A DNA stretch of 64,000 nt, from the NCBI GenBank assembly GCA_018222965.1, contig JAAEZH010000015.1, positions 54,219 through 118,218 of the forward strand, in the 5' to 3' direction. Source of the DNA: Bacteroidota bacterium. Its GTDB lineage: Bacteria > Bacteroidota > Bacteroidia > Chitinophagales > Saprospiraceae. Both the position numbers and the translations under genes were made by a program. The notes beneath the pieces were generated by a model. That model searched no databases. It saw only the letters and a list, made by a program, of their open reading frames with translations, and was not told the DNA's origin. Positions 44,308-51,764 of the stretch are shown one piece after another; positions within the stretch are counted from its first letter, which is position 1, and every line of letters starts with the position of its first letter.

Positions 44308-45297
44308 ATGATCCGATTATTGTATATATGGTTTTGCCTGATGCTGGCTGCCGGCAGTTTAAAGGCACAGAAACTGGAAGGGGCTCCTTTTTTGGCCGCT
44401 CCCGACAGTCTGCATAAAGGAAGGCTCTGGCTGGCTGCCGGCGGAGGTGCTTCTATCTACACAGGCGCTTCCATTGTCCTTTGGCACACCTGGTACAAAC
44501 AGTACGAAACCACTTCTTTTCATTTTTTCAATGACTGGCACGAATGGGAAGGCCTCGATAAAGGTGGCCACTACATTACAGCCTACCACGAGGCCAAATG
44601 GTCATTTGATGGGGCAATCTGGACCGGTATGGATCGCCGAAAAGCCATGTGGCTGGGAGTTGCGGTAGGTACCGGCTTACAGGCAACCATCGAATTCATG
44701 GATGCCTTTGCGGCAAAATGGGGCTTCTCGGTGGGCGACATCGGATTCAACACCCTCGGCGTAAGTACTTTTGCCGTCCAGGAATTACTCTGGCAGGAGC
44801 AACGGATCACGCCCAAAGTGTCCTTCAGCAAGGTAAACTACCCCACTGATGTTGTCTATTCGCTGGATGGCAGCATGAGCACCACCATTGATACACGGGC
44901 AGCCGATCTTTATGGCTCCGATTTTATCACCCGCTTTTTCAAAGACTACAACGGACACAGCTTCTGGCTAAGCATCAATCCAAGATCCTTCTCCGAAGAT
45001 CCCGAAGGCTGGTTTCCGCCCTGGCTCAATATCGCGGTGGGCTACGGAGCCCAAAATATGTACGGCGGCTTCGAAAACGAATGGCCTTCCGAAGATCCAA
45101 TCTATCGCCTGGACGATACGGTCTATCCAAGATATAGCCAGTTTTACTTGTCCTTTGATGTAGATCTCACAAAAATCCCTACCCGAAAAAGATTTCTCCG
45201 AGCCCTCTTCGGAGTTGTAAATTTTATCAAAATTCCCGCTCCTACGCTGGAGGTCAATACCCTGGGGGAGGTGAAGTTTCATCCGATTTATTGGTAG
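44308..45297 (+). CDS. DUF2279 (YfiM-like) family exported protein
   Basis: Signal peptide ending LKAQ near residue 21. The core WEGLDKGGHYITAYHEAKWS near 84-103 and TGLQATIEFMDAFAAKWGFSVGDIGFNTLGV near 130-160 match DUF2279, proteins with a D-K-x-x-H and an E-F-x-D motif reminiscent of phosphatase-like or lipid-modifying membrane enzymes. Several hydrophobic segments. 329 residues. Function unknown; probable envelope location. Confidence 0.82.
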   Translation: MIRLLYIWFCLMLAAGSLKAQKLEGAPFLAAPDSLHKGRLWLAAGGGASIYTGASIVLWHTWYKQYETTSFHFFNDWHEWEGLDKGGHYITAYHEAKWSFDGAIWTGMDRRKAMWLGVAVGTGLQATIEFMDAFAAKWGFSVGDIGFNTLGVSTFAVQELLWQEQRITPKVSFSKVNYPTDVVYSLDGSMSTTIDTRAADLYGSDFITRFFKDYNGHSFWLSINPRSFSEDPEGWFPPWLNIAVGYGAQNMYGGFENEWPSEDPIYRLDDTVYPRYSQFYLSFDVDLTKIPTRKRFLRALFGVVNFIKIPAPTLEVNTLGEVKFHPIYW

Positions 45298-45661
45298 GGT
45301 TCCGTTGTTCCTTAAGGAAGTGTATTGGTGGAATAGTGTACTGGTGTAGTTTTAACCGCCTGCGCTCTTTCGAGCTTTGGCAGGCAGGCATTTTACATTT
45401 CCCGTTTTATATTTTTCCGTCCCATTTATGGTTGAACCCCTCCCTCAACCCAACCGCTGAGCAAAGCAAAGCGACTCAACCGGAGGTTTCGAGCAAGGCG
45501 AGAAAGCGACCTCCACCAGACTCAACCCGCTCATTCCCTGTCTTTATATTAATATCACCCTTGACTAACTAAAAATTATCCATTCAAAATCCCCCCGCCC
45601 CATTGACATTTCGAAATAAAGATCATAACTTTGAATTTCAAAGTGCTTTAAATAAACCCTC
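45298..45661. other. intergenic region upstream of the regulated operon
   Basis: 364 bp without a gene. Contains imperfect TGTATTGGTG-like repeats (45320-45345), an imperfect inverted repeat GGAGGTTTCG...CGACCTCC (about 45481-45514), and near its end the promoter/operator described separately. Confidence 0.5.
45603..45644 (+). promoter_or_regulatory. promoter and palindromic operator of the membrane-protein/wHTH/COQ4 operon
   Basis: TTGA at 45603-45606, 19 bp, then TAACTTTG at 45626-45633: a good Bacteroidota promoter. The -7 box is embedded in the 17-bp palindrome ACTTTGAATTTCAAAGT (45628-45644), which occurs again only before the DUF1361 gene (47155-47171). This placement suggests repression by blocking the promoter, with the wHTH protein of the operon as the obvious candidate (inference). 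Confidence 0.65.
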
Positions 45662-46306
45662 ATGTCTGGAACCAATGAACCATTAGAGACGCTGAGTGAG
45701 ATCCGATCGATGATGGAGCGGTCTTCCCGCTTTATTTCGCTAAGTGGCTTATCGGGCGTATTTGCCGGATGCGCAGCCCTGGTGGGATCAGCCCTCACTT
45801 ATTTTTATCTCGACACCATGCCATTCGGCGAAAGCCGCCACTACTACGCCGTTGACCCATACAGTGAAAAATGGGGACTTGGCTTTTGGGAGTTTGCCAT
45901 GATCACGGGGATATCCGTTTTGATTATCGCAGTGGCAGGAGCTATTTATTTCACCTCCCGAAAAGCACGCAGGAAAGGACAGCCCGCCTGGAATACGATG
46001 AGTCGGAGGTTGTTGCTAAATCTGGCTATTCCGCTGATCGCAGGCGGGGTATTCATCCTGGCACTGCTTCGGGCTGGCGTTGGCGGACTCGTGGCCCCGG
46101 CTACCCTCATCTTCTACGGATTGGGATTGCTCAACGCCAGCAAGTACACCTTAAATGATATACGCTATCTTGGGGTCGCGGAAGTAGCCCTTGGCTTAAT
46201 CGCTTCCTTTTTCCCGGGCCACGGACTGGAGTTCTGGACCATTGGTTTTGGTATCCTCCACATCCTTTACGGCATCATTCTTTATCGCAAATACGAGCGG
46301 GCGTGA
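45662..46306 (+). CDS. six-helix membrane protein, unknown family
   Basis: 214 residues with an N-terminal cytoplasmic stretch (LSEIRSMMERSSRFISLSGLSG) and about six membrane helices (FAGCAALVGSALTYFYLD, FAMITGISVLIIAVAGAIYF, LLLNLAIPLIAGGVFILALL, and others). The E-I-R-x-M-M-E-R-S-S-R-F-x-S-L-S start is one I associate with conserved Bacteroidota membrane proteins encoded next to a winged-helix regulator. Function unknown. Its TGA overlaps the next gene's possible GTG start. Contains one TTCGGCGAA core (45824). Confidence 0.8.
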   Translation: MSGTNEPLETLSEIRSMMERSSRFISLSGLSGVFAGCAALVGSALTYFYLDTMPFGESRHYYAVDPYSEKWGLGFWEFAMITGISVLIIAVAGAIYFTSRKARRKGQPAWNTMSRRLLLNLAIPLIAGGVFILALLRAGVGGLVAPATLIFYGLGLLNASKYTLNDIRYLGVAEVALGLIASFFPGHGLEFWTIGFGILHILYGIILYRKYERA

Positions 46307-46311
46307 GCGGC

Positions 46312-46614
46312 ATGAAAAACATTATTGACCACCTGAACAAGGCATTTGACAATCGCACACGATTGGGCATCATGTCTGTGCTGCTGGTCAATGATTGGGC
46401 CGATTTCAAGCAATTGAAAGAATCGCTCGGCGTATCTGACGGCAACCTCGCCTCCCACCTGAAAACCCTGGAGAAAAAAGAATATATCGAAGTGCGAAAA
46501 TCATTTATTGGCCGAAAGCCCAACACCGCTTATCGGGTTACCGACTCTGGCAGGAAAGCTTTCAACGACCATCTCAACGCACTCGAAGCACTCCTCAAAA
46601 AACGAGAAGAATAA
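46312..46614 (+). CDS. winged-helix transcriptional regulator (ArsR/MarR-like)
   Basis: About 100 residues: NIIDHLNKAFDNRTRLGIMSVLLVND followed by DFKQLKESLGVSDGNLASHLKTLEKKEYIEVRKSF (the HTH, about 29-63) and the wing K-P-N-T-A-Y-R-V-T-D-S-G-R-K-A-F. Matches the winged-helix DNA-binding family often called HTH_27. A GTG at 46303 overlapping the previous stop is an alternative start. Operon position and a repeated palindrome upstream point to autoregulation. Confidence 0.88.
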   Translation: MKNIIDHLNKAFDNRTRLGIMSVLLVNDWADFKQLKESLGVSDGNLASHLKTLEKKEYIEVRKSFIGRKPNTAYRVTDSGRKAFNDHLNALEALLKKREE

Positions 46615-46638
46615 TCCTGAAAATTTAAAAACCTAAAC

Positions 46639-47148
46639 ATGAAATCAGTAATTCTCCGCTTCCGGGGACAGCTGTTATTTGGCGTGGTGGAGTTTGTAAA
46701 ACCCATTTATGCCCGGCTGTTTCAGCGAAGCAAACGCCCCTGGAAAACCCAACTGCCTCAATTGAGATCTTTCCCCACAGGAAGCCTCGGACGTGAGTTG
46801 GCCACCTTCTGCGACGAGCATCAATTTGAGCTCCTCCCGCTTTACGAAAGTCATGATGTATACCACTTACTTCTGGGCTATCCGCCGACCGTACCCGGTG
46901 AAGGAGCCATGCAATATTGCCTACTGGGAAACGGCAAAAAGTCGACAGCTGTCTATATAACCGTACTCTTTTCCTTCCTGCTATTACCGGAGTATATCCC
47001 CCAATTTATCCGGGCCTACAAACACGGAAAAGCGGCCCGATCCATTGGCGACTGGCAATTTGAGCATCTGCTTTATGAACCAGTCACCGAGCTACAGGAG
47101 CTCATTTTCAATCAGCAAGTGTCCGGATCATCCGGATATATTTTTTAA
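46639..47148 (+). CDS. COQ4-family protein
   Basis: 169 residues related to ubiquinone-biosynthesis factor COQ4. The metal motif H-D-x-x-H-x11-E is present as HDVYHLLLGYPPTVPGE near residues 72-88, and GSLGRELATFCDEH and SIGDWQFEHLLYEPVTEL fit the family. Bacteroidota normally make menaquinone, so the ubiquinone role of eukaryotic COQ4 is unlikely here; the substrate is open. Third gene of the regulated operon. Confidence 0.85.
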   Translation: MKSVILRFRGQLLFGVVEFVKPIYARLFQRSKRPWKTQLPQLRSFPTGSLGRELATFCDEHQFELLPLYESHDVYHLLLGYPPTVPGEGAMQYCLLGNGKKSTAVYITVLFSFLLLPEYIPQFIRAYKHGKAARSIGDWQFEHLLYEPVTELQELIFNQQVSGSSGYIF

Positions 47149-47154
47149 CTATTT

Positions 47155-47171
47155 ACTTTGAATTTCAAAGT
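47155..47171 (+). promoter_or_regulatory. second copy of the 17-bp operator palindrome
   Basis: ACTTTGAATTTCAAAGT, identical to 45628-45644. It begins 7 bp after the COQ4 stop and ends 8 bp before the DUF1361 start; TTACTTTG here is a near -7 box. It implies common control of the DUF1361 gene with the operon upstream. Confidence 0.65.
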
Positions 47172-47179
47172 TCTTTTCA

Positions 47180-47971
47180 ATGAACACAATCATTCAATTT
47201 TGGGTACAGACTTTCCAGCAAAGCGGAAAGTTAATCCTCGATATGCTTCGCGCTCCTTTTCTCATCCGGGAAAACCATATTGAGCGCACCCCCATGTACC
47301 TCAGCTATCTGGCCGGCATAATCTGGCTGATTCGTTTCTATTGGGTATTAAGCCATTCGCCGGAAGGCCTGGGAAATCTCGAATTTGGTGGATACCCATT
47401 TGGGTACTCCCATGCCATTTACCTTTTTCTGCCCTGGAATTTATTTTTGGCCTGGCTTCCCTTTCTGATCAGTCGTTATATGCGCCCGGATCAGAGTGGT
47501 CTGTTTTTCTGGCCGCTGTTTTTCCTGTGGCTATTGTTCTTCCCAAACGCCCCTTACCTCATCACCGACTTTATTCATTTTGGAGAAAGCCTTGGCACTA
47601 CCTTCTTTTTGGAGCTGGCCACCTTTAGCCTTTTTGCTGCAGCCGGGGTTTCGCTGGGGTGTTACTCTTTGTTGCAGGTGCATCGCTGTTTAAACGAGCG
47701 ATTCAACCGGCATTTCACCAAATTTGCGATCCTGTCCATCTGGCTGTTGAGCTCGGTAGGTATTTATATCGGAAGACGCATTCGCTTCAATAGTTGGGAT
47801 GCGTTTACGCGTCCGGATGCGGTTTTGGCGACTTTCGTCGAATACATCTCCCAACCGGAGGAAGCTCAATTCTTCGGAATCTTTGTCGGTGTCTGCACCC
47901 TGTTTCTGCTGCTTTGTTACCTGCTGGCATACCTCCCCCGCAGAAAAAAGCTGAAAGCCGGAAGTTTGTAA
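47180..47971 (+). CDS. DUF1361 family membrane protein
   Basis: 263 residues with six to seven membrane helices; FFPNAPYLITDFIHF near 118-132 is the DUF1361 hallmark, preceded by YLFLPWNLFLAWLPF. Uncharacterised family common in Bacteroidota, Firmicutes and cyanobacteria. It carries its own copy of the palindromic operator and probably belongs to the regulon of the wHTH protein. Confidence 0.87.
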   Translation: MNTIIQFWVQTFQQSGKLILDMLRAPFLIRENHIERTPMYLSYLAGIIWLIRFYWVLSHSPEGLGNLEFGGYPFGYSHAIYLFLPWNLFLAWLPFLISRYMRPDQSGLFFWPLFFLWLLFFPNAPYLITDFIHFGESLGTTFFLELATFSLFAAAGVSLGCYSLLQVHRCLNERFNRHFTKFAILSIWLLSSVGIYIGRRIRFNSWDAFTRPDAVLATFVEYISQPEEAQFFGIFVGVCTLFLLLCYLLAYLPRRKKLKAGSL

Positions 47972-47990
47972 CTTGCTGCAAAAATATTCT

Positions 47991-49697
47991 ATGCGTCTGC
48001 TCATTTTCATCTTCACGCTTGCCTTTTTTATTAGTTGCACCACAGAAGAAAGCCCGGAAACGGCCGACATGATCCTGCACAATGCCCGGGTATACACTGT
48101 GGATCAGCCGGGGGAATTCTCCGCAGCCGTTGCCATATCCGGAGATCGCATTTTGGCGGTTGGTACCGATGAAGAAATTTTGGCACTCGCGGGTGACTCC
48201 ACGGAAATTCGCGACCTGGACCAAAACTTCGTGATGCCGGGATTCATCGAAGGACACGGCCACTTTGCCATGATGGGTTCTTTATTAATGAATCTCAATT
48301 TGATGAAAACGGCCTCCTGGGAGGAGATCGTTGCTATGGTTGAAGCGGCAGCCAAAGAGACCGAACCCGGCGAATGGATTATCGGCAGAGGTTGGCATCA
48401 GGAGAAATGGTTTGAAAGTCCCAGTCCGCAAACTTTTGGTTATCCGCATCACGATGCGCTCAGTGCTGTCTCTCCGGAAAACCCGGTTATGCTCATACAC
48501 GCCAGCGGCCACGGACTTTTTGCCAATGAAAAGGCCATGCAGCTGGCAGGTGTAAGCGCGGAAACCGCTGATCCGGATGGCGGCGCTATCATCCGCGACG
48601 CACAGGGGAATCCGATTGGTGTATTTGAAGAACGCGCCATGAAATCCATTCGCAAACTGTATCAGGATTATCTGGCCACCCTTTCCGAAGAAGAAAAGCT
48701 CGCGCGCTGGCTCCAGCAGGTCGAACTCGCTGAAGAAGAATGTCTCCGCAAAGGTGTTACCTCCTTTCAGGATGCCGGCAGCAAATTCTGGGAATTGGAA
48801 GAATATCAAAAGCTGGCCGAAGCCGGCGAACTCGACTTGCGCCTCTGGGCAATGATCCGACATTCATCCGAAGAAATGGAAGGCAAGCTGGACAAATATC
48901 CGGTGATTGATGCGGGCAATTACTTCTTCACTTCCAGAGCTATTAAGTCGGAAGTAGATGGTGCGCTGGGGTCTTTTGGTGCCTGGCTGCTTCGCCCCTA
49001 TGATGACAAGCCCGGATTCGAAGGACAAAACACCACCTCCATTTCCGAAGTGCGGAAAATTGCGCAACAAGCCACTGACAACGACTTGCAGTTTTGCGTA
49101 CATGCTATCGGTGACCGAGCCAACAGGGTTGTTTTAGACATCTATGAAGAGATGCTGGAAAGCCCGGAAACCGGTCAGGAGAAACGCTGGCGCATTGAGC
49201 ACGCTCAACATCTGGACACAGCCGACATTCCGCGTTTCCGCGAATATGGAATTATCGCTTCCATGCAGGGAATCCACTGTACCTCTGATGCGCCGTTTGT
49301 GGTCGATCGGCTCGGACAAAGCAGAGCTCGCCTGGGTGCATATCCCTGGAGAAGCCTGCTCGATGCCGGGGTGATCATTGCCAATGGCACTGATGCGCCG
49401 GTGGAAGATGTAGATCCACTGGAGTGCTTTTACGCTTCCGTTACCCGTAAAAGAGCAGACACCGGTATGGAATTTTTCCCGGAGCAACGCATGACACGCG
49501 AGGAAGCGATTTATTCCTATACGCTGGGCAATGCTTATGCGGCATTTGAAGAAGACCAAAAAGGATCCATCACGCCCGGAAAGCTGGCTGACCTGGTAGT
49601 TTTATCCAACAACCTTTTGGAATGTTCCGATGCCAAAATCCTGGAGACGGAGGTAATGATGACTGTATTGGGCGGGGAGGTGAAATACGAGAAATAG
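47991..49697 (+). CDS. amidohydrolase-family lipoprotein (YtcJ-like)
   Basis: Lipoprotein signal (LLIFIFTLAFFISC, lipobox near residue 16) then a metal-dependent amidohydrolase: H-x-H in FIEGHGHFAMMG near 85, KSEVDGALGS near 320, HAIGDRAN near 370, IEHAQHL near 402, and GTDAPVEDVDP near 467, all expected metal or catalytic ligands. 568 residues, full length for the YtcJ/amidohydrolase-3 group. The substrate is unknown. The ATG at 47991 begins the signal peptide; a TTG at 47973 is the only alternative. Confidence 0.9.
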   Translation: MRLLIFIFTLAFFISCTTEESPETADMILHNARVYTVDQPGEFSAAVAISGDRILAVGTDEEILALAGDSTEIRDLDQNFVMPGFIEGHGHFAMMGSLLMNLNLMKTASWEEIVAMVEAAAKETEPGEWIIGRGWHQEKWFESPSPQTFGYPHHDALSAVSPENPVMLIHASGHGLFANEKAMQLAGVSAETADPDGGAIIRDAQGNPIGVFEERAMKSIRKLYQDYLATLSEEEKLARWLQQVELAEEECLRKGVTSFQDAGSKFWELEEYQKLAEAGELDLRLWAMIRHSSEEMEGKLDKYPVIDAGNYFFTSRAIKSEVDGALGSFGAWLLRPYDDKPGFEGQNTTSISEVRKIAQQATDNDLQFCVHAIGDRANRVVLDIYEEMLESPETGQEKRWRIEHAQHLDTADIPRFREYGIIASMQGIHCTSDAPFVVDRLGQSRARLGAYPWRSLLDAGVIIANGTDAPVEDVDPLECFYASVTRKRADTGMEFFPEQRMTREEAIYSYTLGNAYAAFEEDQKGSITPGKLADLVVLSNNLLECSDAKILETEVMMTVLGGEVKYEK

Positions 49698-49856
49698 GTA
49701 TATGCGAGCCGACCACCAGGTCAAACTTGATGTGCTTTATTCCAAACATGGCATATGGTGTTTTCGCTTGTTTTACCTACGGAAATCATCATCCGGTTTG
49801 CTCTAAAATACCAATATTCTTGATTTATCCCTTCCGGCGAATGCGCTTCTTTTTTC

Positions 49857-49900
49857 AACCTGTCAGGTCGTCGACCTGACAGGTTGCCGACCTGACAGGT
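49857..49900. repeat. three ACCTGWCAGGT palindromes at 16-bp period
   Basis: 11-bp palindromes start at 49858, 49874 and 49890, each separated by a 5-bp spacer (CGTCG, TGCCG). The first two together form a 29-bp near-perfect inverted repeat. The array lies between the convergent amidohydrolase and FG-GAP genes. Confidence 0.75.
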
Positions 49901-49928
49901 CCAAAACGCACGATGCCCAAAAACAAAA

Positions 49929-49958
49929 AATCCCCGCCACAAAATTGCAGCGGGGATT
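49929..49958 (-). terminator. terminator of the FG-GAP operon
   Basis: AATCCCCGC / GCGGGGATT stem with a 12-nt loop, on the minus strand followed by TTTTTTGTTTTT. It lies 30 bp beyond the stop codon. Confidence 0.88.
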
Positions 49959-49988
49959 AGTTCGTCAGACTTTATTTTTGAATCCGGC

Positions 49989-51680
49989 CTATTGCTTATT
50001 CAAGCTAAAACTGGCGGTCTTGCCATCTGCTGTCAGGCGAAGGAAATAGCTTCCAGCCGGAATGCCATTCAGCGAAAGCTGCTCCCGAATTTCCGTCCGG
50101 GCACTCAATTCCCGTACCAGAACTTCCTGTCCCAACAGGTTAACCAGACTGAGTCGCACTTCGCCGAAAGGCGCATCAAGATCGGCATCAACCTGAACCA
50201 TACCACTCGTCGGATTCGGATAGATATTTACCGATGACAAGGCCAGGGCCTCGCTTACCGCCGAAACTTCCGCAACATTGATGGTCAGGGTATATTCTCC
50301 AACATTGTAAACGCCATTATCATCTGCAACTTTGAATGTAAAACTATCGTAAGCAGCTCCAAACTCATCGGCTACAGGCTCATATATCAGGGCACCCAAC
50401 TCATCCGGACTGATTTGCTGATACAATTCTACCGGTGCTCCGTTGAAGGTAAAAGTGCCCGTTTGAGGAAGCGACTGAATCTGCACATATTGAAGAAAGG
50501 TCCCGCCTCCATCATTAAAATTGAAGTCGGATCCATCAAAAAAGTAGGAACCGTTTTCATCAACGGTCACTTCCCCGTCATCGGCTTGTGCCCACTCCTG
50601 AATATTTTCAAAGTAGCCAATTACACCGTAATAGTTGGAGGTGCCAATAAGATCCAGATCCCCATCGCCATCCAGATCAACAGCGGCGGGGAATGCAATG
50701 TAGCCGTATGTACTTAGTCCGAAAGGATTCTGCATGATGCCCTCAAACTGCGGATTGGCCGGATCGCCGGTATTCTCCTGAAAACCCATAAAGCCACCCC
50801 CGTAATTGTAATCGGCATATAACAAATCCAGATCGCCGTCATTGTCTATGTCGGTAAATTCGGGGTACATCAGTCCCTCTCCCGATTGCAGCCCAAAAGG
50901 ATTGAACTGAGCCGGGCCAAAAGCGGGCGATGTAGCCGTTCCTGTGTTTTCAAAGAAGCGGATTCCGGCACCATATTCGCCGGCAAAGACATCGAGATCC
51001 CCATCGGCATCAATATCTGCCATGGCTACAAAACCATAATAGGTAAGCCCTCCGATTCCAAAGGGACCGGTCTCAAAAGAATCAAATGCCGGCTCTTCAG
51101 CTGTCCCGATGTTTTCAAAAAAGTGAAAACTGGAGGTGTATCCTTCTGCTGTTATCAAATCAAAATCGCCATCGCCGTCCAGATCGCCCAGATCTCCTGA
51201 AATTTCAGCAAAACCGGGAACGAGGCCAGCGGGATTCTCAACCGGCGGAGCGAAATCCGGGCTGGCATCTGTACCAATGTTTTCGTAGTAATAAAAAGTA
51301 CCCGGGTAGATCGACTCCGGAATACCAACCATAAACAGGTCCTGGTCGCCGTCGTTGTCCAGGTCTGCTGTAGATGGAAAGTTGAAATAGGAATCGTTGG
51401 ATTGCAGATTGAAGGGATTGATTTCAAAGTCTGCAAATTGTTGGGCTTTCGCCGAATGGCTGAAGCCTAACATCAACGCTGCTCCAGCCAGTATCGGCCG
51501 GAGCCGCTTCGTGCCAAACCAGGGCTTTAGTTTCTGATACAAGCGTCGAAGCCGGGCCACCAACTCCTTCCTTTTTTCCTGTCCAAGCTGCTGAAACCGC
51601 CCGGACTTCAATAGTTTATTTAGTTCCTTGGAGCGGTAACGGAATTGCCGCAACTGCCGGGAATACATTTTTTGATTCAT
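49989..51680 (-). CDS. FG-GAP/VCBS-repeat surface protein with type IX sorting domain (1)
   Basis: 563 residues. A long basic N-terminal region (about 60 residues, starting MNQKMYSRQLRQFRYRSKEL) precedes the hydrophobic signal core PILAGAALMLGFSHSAKAQ. Five calcium-binding FG-GAP units follow (DLDNDGDQDLFMVG, DLDGDGDFDLITAEG, DIDADGDLDVFAGEY, DIDNDGDLDLLYADY, DLDGDGDLDLIGTS, about 105-365), then an Ig/cadherin-like beta domain (DDGEVTVDENGSYFFDGSDF), and a T9SS sorting domain (IYPNPTSGMVQVDADL ... GIPAGSYFLRL). Predicted surface-displayed or secreted adhesion/binding protein. Paralog of the gene upstream. Confidence 0.9.
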   Translation of the reverse strand: MNQKMYSRQLRQFRYRSKELNKLLKSGRFQQLGQEKRKELVARLRRLYQKLKPWFGTKRLRPILAGAALMLGFSHSAKAQQFADFEINPFNLQSNDSYFNFPSTADLDNDGDQDLFMVGIPESIYPGTFYYYENIGTDASPDFAPPVENPAGLVPGFAEISGDLGDLDGDGDFDLITAEGYTSSFHFFENIGTAEEPAFDSFETGPFGIGGLTYYGFVAMADIDADGDLDVFAGEYGAGIRFFENTGTATSPAFGPAQFNPFGLQSGEGLMYPEFTDIDNDGDLDLLYADYNYGGGFMGFQENTGDPANPQFEGIMQNPFGLSTYGYIAFPAAVDLDGDGDLDLIGTSNYYGVIGYFENIQEWAQADDGEVTVDENGSYFFDGSDFNFNDGGGTFLQYVQIQSLPQTGTFTFNGAPVELYQQISPDELGALIYEPVADEFGAAYDSFTFKVADDNGVYNVGEYTLTINVAEVSAVSEALALSSVNIYPNPTSGMVQVDADLDAPFGEVRLSLVNLLGQEVLVRELSARTEIREQLSLNGIPAGSYFLRLTADGKTASFSLNKQ

Positions 51681-51764
51681 GATAGTGGGTGTTAGATACA
51701 GGAATGCGCGAGCCTGCCAACCGGCATGACTCGCGTCCTATTCCTGATTATAGATTATTAACGT

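Noticed and set aside
49857..49900. Considered as a small CRISPR array
   Set aside because: Units are 11 bp palindromes with 5-bp spacers; far too short and no cas genes in the window.
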